In this document: in pieces, positions 1 through 9,699 of the stretch
Layout of the letters: every line of letters starts with the position of its first letter
How positions within the stretch are numbered: the first letter of the stretch is position 1
DNA from: Limnohabitans sp. Jir72
GTDB lineage: Bacteria; Pseudomonadota; Gammaproteobacteria; Burkholderiales; Burkholderiaceae_C
NCBI RefSeq assembly: GCF_003063575.1
Contig: NZ_NESC01000012.1
Coordinates: 27,861 to 91,860, forward strand
DNA length: 64,000 nucleotides
Reading direction: 5' to 3'
The notes under the pieces: model-generated
Databases searched by the model: none
What the model saw: only the letters and a program-made list of their open reading frames with translations
Told to the model about the DNA's origin: nothing
Translations under genes and position numbers: made by a program

Positions 1-1
1 C

Positions 2-241
2 GGTCCGCACGATATCGGCTTGGCCAAACTCAAAAAGCGCGTCACTGACGGCTTGGTTCGCGAAGTCATTTTGGCCACCAACTTCACCGCTGAAGGCGAG
101 GCCACAGCACATGTCATCTCCGAGATGATTCGCCAGCAGGGCTTGAAGGTCACTCGTTTAGCGCGTGGTGTGCCTGCAGGCAGTGAACTCGAATATGTGG
201 ATTTGGGGACCATTGCCCATGCTTTGGTGGACCGGCGTTGA
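2..241 (+). CDS. recR: Recombination protein RecR, 3' end (partial)
   Basis: This is the C-terminal 79 residues of RecR; the 5' part lies outside the window, so the frame is open from base 2. The fragment begins GPHDIGL and carries the Toprim-domain segment [13 protein letters not shown], typical of RecR, and ends with the usual short tail near [12 protein letters not shown]. RecR acts with RecO and RecF in loading RecA at single-strand gaps. The N-terminal helix-hairpin-helix and the zinc-binding cysteines are not visible because of the truncation. No clear terminator follows; the next gene starts 167 bases downstream. Confidence 0.93.
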   Translation, partial: GPHDIGLAKLKKRVTDGLVREVILATNFTAEGEATAHVISEMIRQQGLKVTRLARGVPAGSELEYVDLGTIAHALVDRR

Positions 242-407
242 AATTTTTTTGATCTCCGTTCCAAGCGCCTGGCAAGCTGGGCCGAGATTTTATGGATTAC
301 TTGAAATCCATTACGTGAAAACCCGCTCGGGATTGATACCGATGTGCTCTTGAGGAAGCGCACTTAAGCTTCCTGCATCAAGTTTTGATGGTTCAAGGGG
401 GCTCATT

Positions 408-1448
408 TTGTTGCGGTTGGTTTGCCCACGACGTTCATTCTTGCTCGCATCCTTGGGTTCGCTGGCCAGTGGTGTGTTGTCGGCTGCAGAGGCTCCGCGG
501 CCTCATCTTCGTGTCAGCATAGCGTTGGCAGCGCGTCAAAGTCTTTACCACTTGCCTTTAACGCTGGCTGAGCAGTTGGGTTTCTTCAGACAGGCTGGCT
601 TGGCGGTTGAGTGGACTTCTCAAGAGGGCGGTGCCAAGGCCTTGGCCAGCGCGCTCAGCGGACAAGCCGATGTGGTCGCCGGCGCGTTTGAGCATTTGTT
701 TGGTCTGCAGCAAAAAGGGATGGCTTACCAGGGTTTTGTGCAGATGGGGCGTACACCTCAAGTCGCTTTGGGGGTGTCTACGCGCAAAGGTGCCGCCATG
801 CGTTCGATGATGGAGTTGAGAGGCGCACGCATTGGTGTTTCGGCGATGGACTCGGCGACGCACTGGATGACTTGCCAATGGTTGCTGCAACATGGTCTGT
901 TGCCAGAGGATGTGACTTTCCTCGAGGTGGGCGCTTCGGCCAATGTGGCAGAGGCATTGCGCCAGGGCACGATCGATGCCTTGTGCAACCCGGATCCCGT
1001 GATGCATGCGCTGGAACAGAAAAATGAAATTCGTATTCTGGGGGACGCGCGCTCCAGGGCCGCCACACGCAAAGTGATGACAGGTGATGTGCCTGGTGCT
1101 TGTTTGTTTGCCCGAACCGATTACTTGGAGAGTCAGCCTGAGGTGGCTCAGGCATTGAGTGATGGTGTGATCCATGCACTCAAGTGGATGCAAACGGCGG
1201 GCCTCACCGACATTTGGAAAAACGTGCCTGCGGCACATTGGCTGGGTGATCGCGCCATTTATCTGGGCGCGTTTGAAAAATTGCGGGAATCGTATGCCAT
1301 GGATGGCTTGTTCGACGTGCAAGCCGTGCTCAATGCCTGGCGTGCCCATGCCAGATTGATGGGTTATGGCCCAATGAATCGGCAGGCTTTGATACGGCTT
1401 TACACCAACCATTTCGCAAACAAATCCAAGAGCCGATTCGTGGCCTGA
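408..1448 (+). CDS. ABC transporter substrate-binding protein (NMT1/SsuA-like), exported
   Basis: A 346-residue periplasmic solute-binding protein of the NMT1/THI5-SsuA type. The N-terminus has two arginines followed by a hydrophobic run (PRRSFLLASLGSLASGVLSA), which looks like a Tat or Sec signal peptide with cleavage near residue 28. The mature part opens HLRVSIALAARQSLYHLPL and continues with LAEQLGFFRQAGLAVEW, the usual start of nitrate/sulfonate/thiamine-precursor binding proteins. The start is TTG at 408, with the purine run AAGGGGG just upstream; a second TTG follows immediately. No permease or ATPase gene is adjacent, so the substrate cannot be assigned from context. Confidence 0.8.
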   Translation: MLRLVCPRRSFLLASLGSLASGVLSAAEAPRPHLRVSIALAARQSLYHLPLTLAEQLGFFRQAGLAVEWTSQEGGAKALASALSGQADVVAGAFEHLFGLQQKGMAYQGFVQMGRTPQVALGVSTRKGAAMRSMMELRGARIGVSAMDSATHWMTCQWLLQHGLLPEDVTFLEVGASANVAEALRQGTIDALCNPDPVMHALEQKNEIRILGDARSRAATRKVMTGDVPGACLFARTDYLESQPEVAQALSDGVIHALKWMQTAGLTDIWKNVPAAHWLGDRAIYLGAFEKLRESYAMDGLFDVQAVLNAWRAHARLMGYGPMNRQALIRLYTNHFANKSKSRFVA

Positions 1449-1456
1449 ATCCTGGT

Positions 1457-2986
1457 TCAGCGTTTGACGGGTTTGGTCGCTGGGCGGTGTGCGATAGGTG
1501 CTGATTTAGCCCTTTTGTGTGGCGCTGGCTTTGCGCTCAGCCGTGGTGATTGCGAAGTGGGTACCAACACGGCCAGGCTTTGACCGGCGCTCAGGTTGAC
1601 ATTGGGCTTGAGTTTGTTCCAAGTGGCCATGTTGGCTGCGCTCACCCCATGACGGGCCGCCAAGCTGGCCAATGTATCGCCCTTGCGTGCACTGACCATG
1701 ATGCGGCGCAAGACAATTTCCGGGGCAAAAGCCAGTTGCGCGTTGTCCGCCATGTGCTCGCTCACGTCGTTGTCGAGTTGGCCTTTTCGATGAACCAGCA
1801 AGGTCGACCCGGCTTTGACCATCATGTGAGCCGGTATGCCGTTGGCTGAACGCAGTTGATCAACGGGCATATTCACCAAGTTTGCAGCCTCGTCGGCTTT
1901 CATGGTGCGTGGCGCTTGCCAAGCTGTCCAAGTGGCCAGGCGCTGACTGGCATGGTTTTGCAAATTGATGTCGAAGCTGGTGGCGTTGTCCCATGGCAGC
2001 AAGATTTGAGGCGTGCCAGCAGCCAAAATCACCGGCCTGTTCATGGAGGGGTTGAGCGCCTTGAAGTCTTCCACACTGATGCCCGCCAGGCGTGCGGCAA
2101 CAGCCACATCGATGTCGCGTTCGATTTGTACGCTCTTGAAGAAGGGGTGGTTCTGGATCAGTGGCAACTGCGTGTTGAACGCTTCGGGTTGTGCCACGAT
2201 GTTTTTGACCGCCTGTAGTTTGGGCACGTAATAACGAGTCTCGTTGGGCATGTTCAGGTCGCTGTAGGTCAACGGCTTACCTTGGGCCTTGTTGCGTGCC
2301 AAGGCCCTCCCGACGCTGCCTTCGCCCCAGTTGTAGGCGGCCAGGGCCAGGTGCCAGTCGCCAAACATGCCGTAGAGTTTTTGCAGGTAATCCAGCGCAG
2401 CTCGGGTGGACTCGAGCACGTCGCGGCGTTCGTCTCGAAACAAATTTTGCTTCAGGTCGAAGTACTTGCCGGTGGCGGGCATGAATTGCCACATGCCAGC
2501 GGCCTTGGCCGAGGACACTGCATGGGGATTGAAGGCCGATTCAATGAACGGCAGCAAGGCCAGCTCTGTGGGCATGTTGCGCCGCTCCAGCTCTTCAACA
2601 ATGTGAAAGAGGTAGGGTCGTGAGCGCTCGGTCATGCGCAAGATGTAGTCGGGGCGGCTGGCGTACCACTGTTCGCGGTTGCGAACATGGTCGTCATCCA
2701 AGTCCGGCATGGCAAAACCGCGGCGAATGCGCTCCCAGATGTCCGTTGCGGGTATCAGTCCCAGATGGGTCCGTGGCTTGAGCATGACCTCCCGCTCTTG
2801 CTGGTCTGCCTTCGTGGTGTTGGTCACAGGAGGTGCTGTAACAGGGCGTGGCGTTACCGCTGGCGTGGTTGTGGGCTCCGGGCTGGGGAGCGAAGTCGCA
2901 CAGCCTGTGAGAAACAGGCTCAATCCAGCCCACACCGCCAAAGCGGCTGGGCGGCATGAATGCCATAAGGGATAAAGCTTGTTCAT
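1457..2986 (-). CDS. mltD: Membrane-bound lytic murein transglycosylase D, lipoprotein with LysM
   Basis: A 509-residue SLT-family lytic transglycosylase that cleaves the glycan strand of peptidoglycan. A lipoprotein signal peptide ends in LFLTGC (Cys29). The catalytic segment ELALLPFIESAFNPHA places the acid/base Glu at about residue 149, followed by AGMWQFMPATG and LALAAYNWGEGSVGRA, standard for MltD. At least one LysM repeat (RKGDTLASLAARHGVS) lies near the C-terminus, with a weaker one before it, and the protein ends in a basic Lys/Pro/Ala tail. The ATG at 2986 was chosen because it overlaps the gloB stop as ATGA; an in-frame extension upstream lies inside gloB and lacks signal-peptide character. 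Confidence 0.93.
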   Translation of the reverse strand: MNKLYPLWHSCRPAALAVWAGLSLFLTGCATSLPSPEPTTTPAVTPRPVTAPPVTNTTKADQQEREVMLKPRTHLGLIPATDIWERIRRGFAMPDLDDDHVRNREQWYASRPDYILRMTERSRPYLFHIVEELERRNMPTELALLPFIESAFNPHAVSSAKAAGMWQFMPATGKYFDLKQNLFRDERRDVLESTRAALDYLQKLYGMFGDWHLALAAYNWGEGSVGRALARNKAQGKPLTYSDLNMPNETRYYVPKLQAVKNIVAQPEAFNTQLPLIQNHPFFKSVQIERDIDVAVAARLAGISVEDFKALNPSMNRPVILAAGTPQILLPWDNATSFDINLQNHASQRLATWTAWQAPRTMKADEAANLVNMPVDQLRSANGIPAHMMVKAGSTLLVHRKGQLDNDVSEHMADNAQLAFAPEIVLRRIMVSARKGDTLASLAARHGVSAANMATWNKLKPNVNLSAGQSLAVLVPTSQSPRLSAKPAPHKRAKSAPIAHRPATKPVKR

Positions 2987-3756
2987 TTGAATTCGTTTTT
3001 CCAAGCGCGCAATGCTGCAAAGGTCGTGGCATCGTCCACAGCCAACGCGTCGCGCTGTCGAACTGCTGCTGCCACTGTGTGGTTGCGGCTTCGCAAAAAA
3101 GGGTTGATCGCCAACTCTGTCGACAAGCGGGCGGGCAAGGTGGGCAGGCCTTGTTGGCGCAACTGTGTGCACACGCTGAAGTAGGCGTTCAACGCTGCAT
3201 TATCAGGGTCAACCGCCAAGGCAAACTTCAGATTGGATAAGGTGTATTCGTGTGCGGGGCAGACGCGCGTGTCACCCGGCAAGGCCGCCAGACGGTCCAG
3301 CGAGTCGAGCATTTGCGCTGGTGTGCCTTCGAACAAGCGGCCGCAGCCGCCTGAAAAGAGGGTGTCGCCGCAAAAGAGCACGGGTGGCTGATCTGGTAGC
3401 GCAGTCCAAAAGGCGATGTGCCCCGCCGTGTGTCCCGGCACATCAAGCACTTGCAGACGCAGCCCGTGCCAGAAGATGTCCTCGCCTTGCTGAACGCCAT
3501 GCACTGCAACCGGCATCTTTTCCATGGTCGGCGCGTGGACTGTTGCGCCCGTGTGTTCTGTCAGCTCAGACAGACCTGCGGTGTGATCGGCATGGTGGTG
3601 GGTGACTAGAATGGTGTCCAGTTGTACTTGGGGGTTTTGCGCAAGCCAAGCCAACACCACGGCACCATCGCCCGGGTCTACCACCAAGGCATGGCGGTCA
3701 TCGTGCAACAACCAAATGTAGTTGTCTGTGAATGCGGGCAAAGGGATGAGTTTCAT
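2983..3756 (-). CDS. gloB: Hydroxyacylglutathione hydrolase (glyoxalase II)
   Basis: A 257-residue metallo-beta-lactamase-fold enzyme that hydrolyses S-D-lactoylglutathione to D-lactate and glutathione, the second step of methylglyoxal detoxification. The metal-binding motif THHHADHTAG lies at residues 52-61. Later ligands are in DVPGHTAGHIAF and FCGDTLFSGGCGRLFEG. The C-terminal glyoxalase II helical domain is present, including CPAHEYTLSNLKFALAVDP. Length is normal for the family. The stop codon overlaps the mltD start by 4 nt, so the two are probably cotranscribed. The start codon shares bases with the start of the divergent methyltransferase gene. Confidence 0.95.
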   Translation of the reverse strand: MKLIPLPAFTDNYIWLLHDDRHALVVDPGDGAVVLAWLAQNPQVQLDTILVTHHHADHTAGLSELTEHTGATVHAPTMEKMPVAVHGVQQGEDIFWHGLRLQVLDVPGHTAGHIAFWTALPDQPPVLFCGDTLFSGGCGRLFEGTPAQMLDSLDRLAALPGDTRVCPAHEYTLSNLKFALAVDPDNAALNAYFSVCTQLRQQGLPTLPARLSTELAINPFLRSRNHTVAAAVRQRDALAVDDATTFAALRAWKNEFK

Positions 3757-4582
3757 GAAGTCCCCGATTATAGAAAGTAAGTATTCAGACCCCTCTTGGC
3801 TGAGCCATTTGGGTTCACCTGTGGCTGACCGTGTCTTGGCTTGGGAGCAAACCCAAGCCGACGCGCTGTTGGGCGACGTGTTTGGTTACCACGCCTTGCA
3901 AATCGGATGGCCCGCACTGCAAAGTTTGCGCAGCAACCGCATGCCGCATCGTTGGACGGTGGGCACAGAATTTGAAACCCATCGCTTATCTGATGCCCAC
4001 CAGACCGCCACGATACCGGATTTTGATGTGTGTTTTGACAGCCGTGCCTGGCCATGGAGTGCAGACAGCCTGGATCTGGTGGTCTTGCCGCACGCCCTGG
4101 AGCGCTCTGCCGATCCCCACGCCTGCTTGCGTGAAGTGGAGCGTGTGTTGATTCCCGAAGGGCAGGTCTTGATCACAGGTTTGAATCCCATGAGCTTTTG
4201 GGGCTGGCAATACGAACGGGTTCATTGCAAAACACCGAATGCATCAGGTTTGAAGGGGGGATTGATCGGGTACCGGCGATTAAGAGACTGGCTGCGTTTG
4301 CTCGGATTTGAAGTGCAAATCAGCCGATTTGCGGGATGGACGCCAGCCCTGACCAGTGAACGCTGGATGCGCCGCTTCCATGCGCTGGAGGTCTTGGGTC
4401 CGCGCTGGTGGCCGATTTTGGGGGGCGTTTATTTGATTTTGGCCACCAAACGGGTGCCCGGTGGCCGCTTGCTCGATGCGCGTCGCTGGCGCGCGGTACG
4501 ATCGCCCGCTGTAGCAGCGGTGCCCTTGGCCCGTTCTGATTCCCCCATCGGCCGCCAGACGGCCCCGAAAGACATTTCTTGA
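3755..4582 (+). CDS. Class I SAM-dependent methyltransferase, gloB-linked
   Basis: A 275-residue protein of the Methyltransf_11 type that in Burkholderiales lies between gloB and rnhA. The motif-II/III region is clear: [17 protein letters not shown], then [20 protein letters not shown]. The SAM-binding motif I is degenerate ([12 protein letters not shown] instead of the usual DxGxGxG), which is odd. The ATG at 3755 is preceded by AAAGGG at a 9-nt spacing; an ATG at 3746 is an alternative. The C-terminus is basic and the stop overlaps the rnhA start (TTGA). The substrate is unknown. Confidence 0.75.
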   Translation: MKSPIIESKYSDPSWLSHLGSPVADRVLAWEQTQADALLGDVFGYHALQIGWPALQSLRSNRMPHRWTVGTEFETHRLSDAHQTATIPDFDVCFDSRAWPWSADSLDLVVLPHALERSADPHACLREVERVLIPEGQVLITGLNPMSFWGWQYERVHCKTPNASGLKGGLIGYRRLRDWLRLLGFEVQISRFAGWTPALTSERWMRRFHALEVLGPRWWPILGGVYLILATKRVPGGRLLDARRWRAVRSPAVAAVPLARSDSPIGRQTAPKDIS

Positions 4583-5025
4583 ATCACGTCGTTATCCATA
4601 CCGATGGTGCCTGCAAAGGCAACCCTGGCCCCGGCGGCTGGGGTGTGCGCCTGCAATCGGGTCAGCATGTGCATGAGCTTTTTGGTGGTGAATTGGGCAC
4701 AACCAACAACCGCATGGAATTGACCGCCGTGATCGAAGGGCTCAAGGCGCTCAAGCGACCTTGCAAAGTCACGCTGTTCCTGGACAGTGAATATGTGCGC
4801 AAGGGCATCACCGAATGGATCCACGGCTGGAAAGCCAAGGGCTGGCGCACGGCGGCCAAACAACCGGTCAAAAACGTGGAGCTTTGGCAGGCGCTGGACC
4901 ATGTGGTGTCGACTTCGGGACACCAGATCGAGTGGCGCTGGGTCAAAGGCCATGCGGGCGATCCGGGCAATGAGCGGGCCGATGCATTGGCCAACAAGGG
5001 TGTAGAGCAGGTCTTGGGCCGTTGA
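4579..5025 (+). CDS. rnhA: Ribonuclease HI
   Basis: A 148-residue RNase H that degrades the RNA strand of RNA-DNA hybrids. All catalytic acids are visible: Asp9 ([16 protein letters not shown]), Glu47 ([11 protein letters not shown]), Asp69 ([11 protein letters not shown]) and Asp135 ([10 protein letters not shown]), with His125 in VKGHAGDPG. The start is a TTG overlapping the methyltransferase stop by 4 nt, implying translational coupling. In many relatives dnaQ follows directly; here dnaQ lies at 58.6 kb, next to the isc operon. Confidence 0.96.
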   Translation: MNHVVIHTDGACKGNPGPGGWGVRLQSGQHVHELFGGELGTTNNRMELTAVIEGLKALKRPCKVTLFLDSEYVRKGITEWIHGWKAKGWRTAAKQPVKNVELWQALDHVVSTSGHQIEWRWVKGHAGDPGNERADALANKGVEQVLGR

Positions 5026-5252
5026 TGGATTGCTCACTGCACTCTGAAGCGGTCCCGTAGCACCAGGTGCCGCATTGGTGAAAACCCAATTTGGCAACAC
5101 CACCAATACTGTTAAAGTTTTATGCGCGCATCATGGCCATTTCTCTTGATGGCCCCGAAGTTTCAGCTTCACCTGAACTTTACAAAAACAACAATTTCTT
5201 CACCTACACTGACTAATTGATGGTGCCTTTCTCAAAATGACAATGGGTAGTG

Positions 5253-6485
5253 ATGGACATGAACGGTAATTTTCCTGCTTTGGCTCTGAATAAATCTGCC
5301 TGCGTGATCGGCGTGTGCTTGGTCTTGTTGGCCGCTTGCTCTAAGGAGGCGGTTGTTCCAGCGCCCGCTGCCGACGCCTCGGCACCTGCCTCGGCGGCTT
5401 CAACACCGGCTTCTGCCCCTGCTCAGGCCAGCGGCCCCGTTTCCGTTGTCACGGTCAGGGCTGCCAAGCGGGATGTGCCTATTTCTGTCAAGGCTGTCGG
5501 TTCTGTGGTCTCCTTGGCCAACGTGGACATTCGGCCTCAGCTGACCAGCACGATCATGAAGGTGCACTTTAAGGAGGGTCAGTTCGTCAAGCAAGGTGAC
5601 GCACTCTTCACCCTCGACACTCGAACTGACGAGGCGAACCTGCTCAAGGCCAAGGCTCAGCTGGCCAAAGATCAGGCGGCACTGAACGACGCCAAGCGCC
5701 AACTCCAGCGCAGCCAAGACTTGGTGGCCAAGAATTTCGTTTCTGCCGCCGCGCTGGACACCGCGCAGTTGCAGGTCGAGTCGCAGGCGGCCACGCTGGC
5801 GGCCGATGCAGCGGCCGTGCAGGCGGCGCAGGTGGCGGTTTCTTATGGCCGCATCACCGCCCCGTTTTCCGGACGGCTGGGTGCGCTGAACTCTCAAATC
5901 GGAAGCGTGGTTCAGGCCAACATCACCGTTCTGGTCAACCTTGTAAAGGTCAATCCCATCGCGGTGTCGTTCACGGTGCCACAGTCTGAGTGGAGCAACC
6001 TGATGGCGGCTCAAAAAAGCGGTGCCAAAGTCAAAATTCGCGCCGCGCTGCCAGACCAAAAAGAGGCGATGCTGGGCCGATTGGAATTCATCGACAACAA
6101 CATCGATGCCAATTCGGGCACCCTCAAGCTCAAGGCGGTGTTTGACAACCCGGACAGCAAGTTGTGGGTAGGTCAGTTCGCCAACATGTCGATGGAAGTG
6201 GGTGCTATGCCCGGAGCGATTGTGGTACCCCAAGCGGCCATCGTCCAAACTGCGCGCGGCTCGATCGTGTACGCCGTGGTGGACGGCAAAGCAGCGCTCA
6301 AACCCGTCAAGATCCTTTACTCAGCAGGGCCTGATGCGGTGGTCTCGGGTGTCGAAGAAGGCATGGTGGTGGTCACAGACGGCAAACAAAACCTCAGGCC
6401 CGGTTCAACCGTGGTGGATCGCCAAGCCCAAGCTGCGGCCAAGCCCGATGCCGCTGCGCCTGCCAAAGCAGACGCGGCCAAATAA
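5253..6485 (+). CDS. RND efflux periplasmic adaptor (MdtA/AcrA-like lipoprotein)
   Basis: A membrane-fusion protein of about 410 residues that bridges an RND pump and an outer-membrane channel. The signal peptide ends in VLLAAC, a lipobox, and is followed by an Ala/Pro-rich linker. Then come the barrel-sandwich start (DIRPQLTSTIMKVHFKEGQFV), a coiled-coil hairpin (LAKDQAALNDAKRQLQRSQDL) and the lipoyl return strand (YGRITAPFSGRLG). An Ala/Lys-rich tail closes the protein. ATG 5253 was chosen; a GTG at 5250 and an ATG at 5259 are also in frame. It lies 59 nt upstream of the pump gene. No TolC-type gene is nearby. Confidence 0.88.
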   Translation: MDMNGNFPALALNKSACVIGVCLVLLAACSKEAVVPAPAADASAPASAASTPASAPAQASGPVSVVTVRAAKRDVPISVKAVGSVVSLANVDIRPQLTSTIMKVHFKEGQFVKQGDALFTLDTRTDEANLLKAKAQLAKDQAALNDAKRQLQRSQDLVAKNFVSAAALDTAQLQVESQAATLAADAAAVQAAQVAVSYGRITAPFSGRLGALNSQIGSVVQANITVLVNLVKVNPIAVSFTVPQSEWSNLMAAQKSGAKVKIRAALPDQKEAMLGRLEFIDNNIDANSGTLKLKAVFDNPDSKLWVGQFANMSMEVGAMPGAIVVPQAAIVQTARGSIVYAVVDGKAALKPVKILYSAGPDAVVSGVEEGMVVVTDGKQNLRPGSTVVDRQAQAAAKPDAAAPAKADAAK

Positions 6486-6544
6486 CCTGCTCACATTGGT
6501 GAGCCAACCCCATATTTCCACGCCGGAAACAAGGCAGGTTTGAG

Positions 6545-9500
6545 ATGAATTTTTCCGAGCTTTTCATTCGTCGTCCCGTGATGACGGTTTTGTTGAACAC
6601 GGCCATCCTGCTGGCGGGTGTCGTTGGCTATAAAAACATTCCAGTGTCAGCGTTGCCCAGTTATGACACTCCCGTGATCAGTGTCACGGCAACATTGCCC
6701 GGGGCCAGTCCTGAGACCATGGCCAGTTCGGTGGCGCTGCCACTGGAAAAGCAATTCCAGACGATTCCGGGCCTCAAGGTCATGAGTTCGACCAGCACGC
6801 TGGGCTCGACGTCTGTCACGCTCGAATTCATTGAAAGCCGCAACATCGATTCGGCGTCTCTGGACGTGCAGGCCGCTTTGCTGCGCGCACAGCGCACTTT
6901 GCCGATTGACATGACGATCCCCCCGTCCTATCGCAAGGTCAACCCTGCAGATGCACCTGTGTTGTTCATTTCTTTGCGTACACCTTCCATGGCGCAATCG
7001 GAATTGCAGGATTACGCTGAGCATTTGATCTCGCCGACTCTGTCCACCATCGATGGCGTGGCCCAAGTCAACATTTTTGGTGCCAAGCGCTTTGCCGTGC
7101 GTGTGCGGGTCAAGCCCGAGGCCTTGGTGGCCCGCAATATTGGTCTGGATGAGCTGAGTTCAGCCCTCAAACTGGCCAACGTGAATACCCCTGCGGGCAC
7201 CTTTGAAGGTGACAAGCAGACTTTGGTGATCCAGGCCAACCGCCAGATGGGCTCGGCCAGCGAATTTGCCGAACTGATTGTGAGCAACAAAGGTGGCAAC
7301 CCAGTGCGCCTCAAGGATGTGGCCTCGGTGGAAGACAGTGTCGAGGTACTCAAGACCTGGGCCACGCTGAACGGCGAGAACAGCATCAGCTTGGCCATCC
7401 TGCGTCAGCCGGGTGCCAACACCGTGCGTGTGGTCGACGCGGTGATGAAAACTTTGCCCGCCTTGCAGGCGCAGATGCCTGCATCGGTCACCATGACGCC
7501 TGTCAACGACCGCTCTGTGTCCATTCGCCACGCGCTCGAAGACGTGACATTGACGCTGCTGGGCACCATCATTTTGGTGGTGCTGGTGATCTTTTTGTTC
7601 TTGCGCCGATTTGTGGCCACGGTCATTCCTGCGCTGTCCTTGCCCGTCTCGTTGGTGGGGGCGGTTGCGCTTTTGTGGGGCCTGAACTACAGCTTGGACA
7701 ACATTTCGCTGCTGGGTCTGACGCTGGCGGTGGGCTTGGTGGTGGACGACGCCATTGTGGTGCTTGAGAACATCATTCGTCACATTGAGGAAGGGGTCGA
7801 GCCCTTCAAGGCAGCCGTGATCGGTGCGCGTGAAATGGGCTTCACCATCATCTCGATTTCGACCTCCCTGGTGGCGGTGTTCATCCCCATCTTTTTCATG
7901 CCTGGCGTGATCGGTTTGTTGTTCCACGAATTCGCTGTGGTGGTGGGCTTGTCGATCGGTGTGTCGGCATTCGTGTCGCTCACCTTGGTGCCGATGCTCG
8001 CCAGCCGCTACCTGACCGGTGAGGACCACAAGAAAAAGCCAGGCCTGATCGTTCGTTATTTTGAAAAAGGTTTCAACGCCACCTTGGCAGCTTATTCACG
8101 CACATTGGATTCGGCTTTGGGTCATTCCAAGTGGGTGCTGATGGTGGCCGCCGCAACATTTGCAGCCACAGTGTGGATGGTCATGGTCATCCCCAAAGGC
8201 TTTTTCCCAGAAGAAGACATTGGACAGATTCAAGTGACCACCGAAGCGGCTGAAGACGTGTCTTTCGACGCCATGGTGAGCTTGCAAGAGCGGGTGGTTG
8301 CCTTGATTCGCAAAGACCCCAATGTCGATGCCGTGAGTTCCTTCAACGGCGGCACGGGTTCTCTCAACACAGGCCGCATGTTCATCGTGCTCAAACCCCA
8401 AGGCGAGCGCAAGCCGATGAAGGGCGTGGTCGAGGATTTACGCAAAAAATTGCGATCGATTCCGGGCATCAACGTGTTCATGCGCCCTGTGCAGAACCTG
8501 CAGTTGGGTGGCCGTCAGAGCAAGGCACGCTACCAATACATCCTGCAAAGCGTGCAGGCCGATCAGCTCAACGTCTGGGCCAACAAGCTCCAGGAGAAGA
8601 TGCGGGCCGATCCGATCTTCCGTGACGTGACGAGCGACGCGCAACTGCGCGGCCTGCAGGCCCAGATCAAGATTGACCGCGACCGTGCCAACACCCTTGG
8701 CGTGTCTGTGGACGCCATCCGCACAGCGCTGTTCAGCGCTTTTGGTGAACGCCAGGTCTCGACCATGTATCTGGCCACCGACAGCTACCAGGTGATCATG
8801 GAAGTGGCCCCTGAGGCCAAGCAAGACGAATCCGCTTTGACGGGTATCTATGTGCGATCGGGCAATGGCGCTTTGGTGCCTTTGTCCAGCTTTGCCACTG
8901 TGGAGCGCACCGTTGGCCCCACGGCCATCAACCATGTGGGCCAATTGCAAGCGGTCACCGTGTCTTTCAACTTGGCCCCCGGTGCCGCTTTGGGTGACGC
9001 CACGGCCAAAATCGAGCAAGCCAGCGATGCGATCCAGCTGCCCAAGTCCATCATCACCACCTACGGTGGCGATGCGGCGGTGTTCAAGGACTCGCAAGGC
9101 AGCCAGTCCATCCTGATCATTTCGGCTTTGCTGGTGATTTACATCTTGCTGGGCGTGCTGTACGAGAGCTACATCCATCCCATCACCATCTTTGCGGGTC
9201 TGCCTTCTGCGGCCGTGGGCGCTTTGGGGACTTTGATGCTGTTCGGCCAGGACCTGACACTGATCGCCACCATCGGTGTGCTGCTGCTGATCGGTATCGT
9301 GAAGAAGAACGCCATCATGATGATCGACTTCGCGTTGGAAGCCCAGCGCCACCACGGCATGACCCCCAAAGAGGCCATCCGTGAGGCCTGTGTCTTGCGG
9401 TTCAGGCCCATCATGATGACCACCATCGCGGCCATGATGGGTGCCTTGCCCATCGCCTTGGGCTTGGGTGCGGGTGCTGAACTTCGCCAACCCTTGGGGC

Positions 9501-9634
9501 TGGCGGTGGTCGGTGGCTTGATCTTCTCCCAGGCCGTGACCCTGTACATCACCCCCGTGATTTACTTGGCACTGGAGCGGTTCAGCGGCAAGGGGCCCAT
9601 TGTGGGCGACGATCCACGGGGCACTGCGGTGTGA
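6545..9634 (+). CDS. RND multidrug efflux permease (HAE1/MdtB-C-like)
   Basis: A 1029-residue inner-membrane proton/drug antiporter of the hydrophobe/amphiphile efflux family. It starts MNFSELFIRRPVMTVLLNTA, typical of MdtC-type pumps. The proton-relay aspartates of TM4 are in AVGLVVDDAIVVLENI. The second half repeats the fold, with GIVKKNAIMMIDFALEAQRH and FRPIMMTTIAAMMGALPIALG. Two large periplasmic loops separate the membrane blocks. It is in an operon with the adaptor and is followed by a strong hairpin terminator. The substrate cannot be told from sequence; no regulator is adjacent. Confidence 0.93.
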   Translation: MNFSELFIRRPVMTVLLNTAILLAGVVGYKNIPVSALPSYDTPVISVTATLPGASPETMASSVALPLEKQFQTIPGLKVMSSTSTLGSTSVTLEFIESRNIDSASLDVQAALLRAQRTLPIDMTIPPSYRKVNPADAPVLFISLRTPSMAQSELQDYAEHLISPTLSTIDGVAQVNIFGAKRFAVRVRVKPEALVARNIGLDELSSALKLANVNTPAGTFEGDKQTLVIQANRQMGSASEFAELIVSNKGGNPVRLKDVASVEDSVEVLKTWATLNGENSISLAILRQPGANTVRVVDAVMKTLPALQAQMPASVTMTPVNDRSVSIRHALEDVTLTLLGTIILVVLVIFLFLRRFVATVIPALSLPVSLVGAVALLWGLNYSLDNISLLGLTLAVGLVVDDAIVVLENIIRHIEEGVEPFKAAVIGAREMGFTIISISTSLVAVFIPIFFMPGVIGLLFHEFAVVVGLSIGVSAFVSLTLVPMLASRYLTGEDHKKKPGLIVRYFEKGFNATLAAYSRTLDSALGHSKWVLMVAAATFAATVWMVMVIPKGFFPEEDIGQIQVTTEAAEDVSFDAMVSLQERVVALIRKDPNVDAVSSFNGGTGSLNTGRMFIVLKPQGERKPMKGVVEDLRKKLRSIPGINVFMRPVQNLQLGGRQSKARYQYILQSVQADQLNVWANKLQEKMRADPIFRDVTSDAQLRGLQAQIKIDRDRANTLGVSVDAIRTALFSAFGERQVSTMYLATDSYQVIMEVAPEAKQDESALTGIYVRSGNGALVPLSSFATVERTVGPTAINHVGQLQAVTVSFNLAPGAALGDATAKIEQASDAIQLPKSIITTYGGDAAVFKDSQGSQSILIISALLVIYILLGVLYESYIHPITIFAGLPSAAVGALGTLMLFGQDLTLIATIGVLLLIGIVKKNAIMMIDFALEAQRHHGMTPKEAIREACVLRFRPIMMTTIAAMMGALPIALGLGAGAELRQPLGLAVVGGLIFSQAVTLYITPVIYLALERFSGKGPIVGDDPRGTAV

Positions 9635-9642
9635 TCTGAAAC

Positions 9643-9677
9643 AAAAGGGGCCAATCTATTCAATTGGCCCCTTTTTT
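9643..9677. terminator. Rho-independent terminator, probably bidirectional
   Basis: Stem AAAAGGGGCCAAT (9643-9655) pairs with ATTGGCCCCTTTT (9663-9675), with a short loop and a T-run on both strands. It lies between the convergent RND permease and moeA. Confidence 0.9.
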
Positions 9678-9699
9678 GAATGTCAGGCGCTCGGGCACG

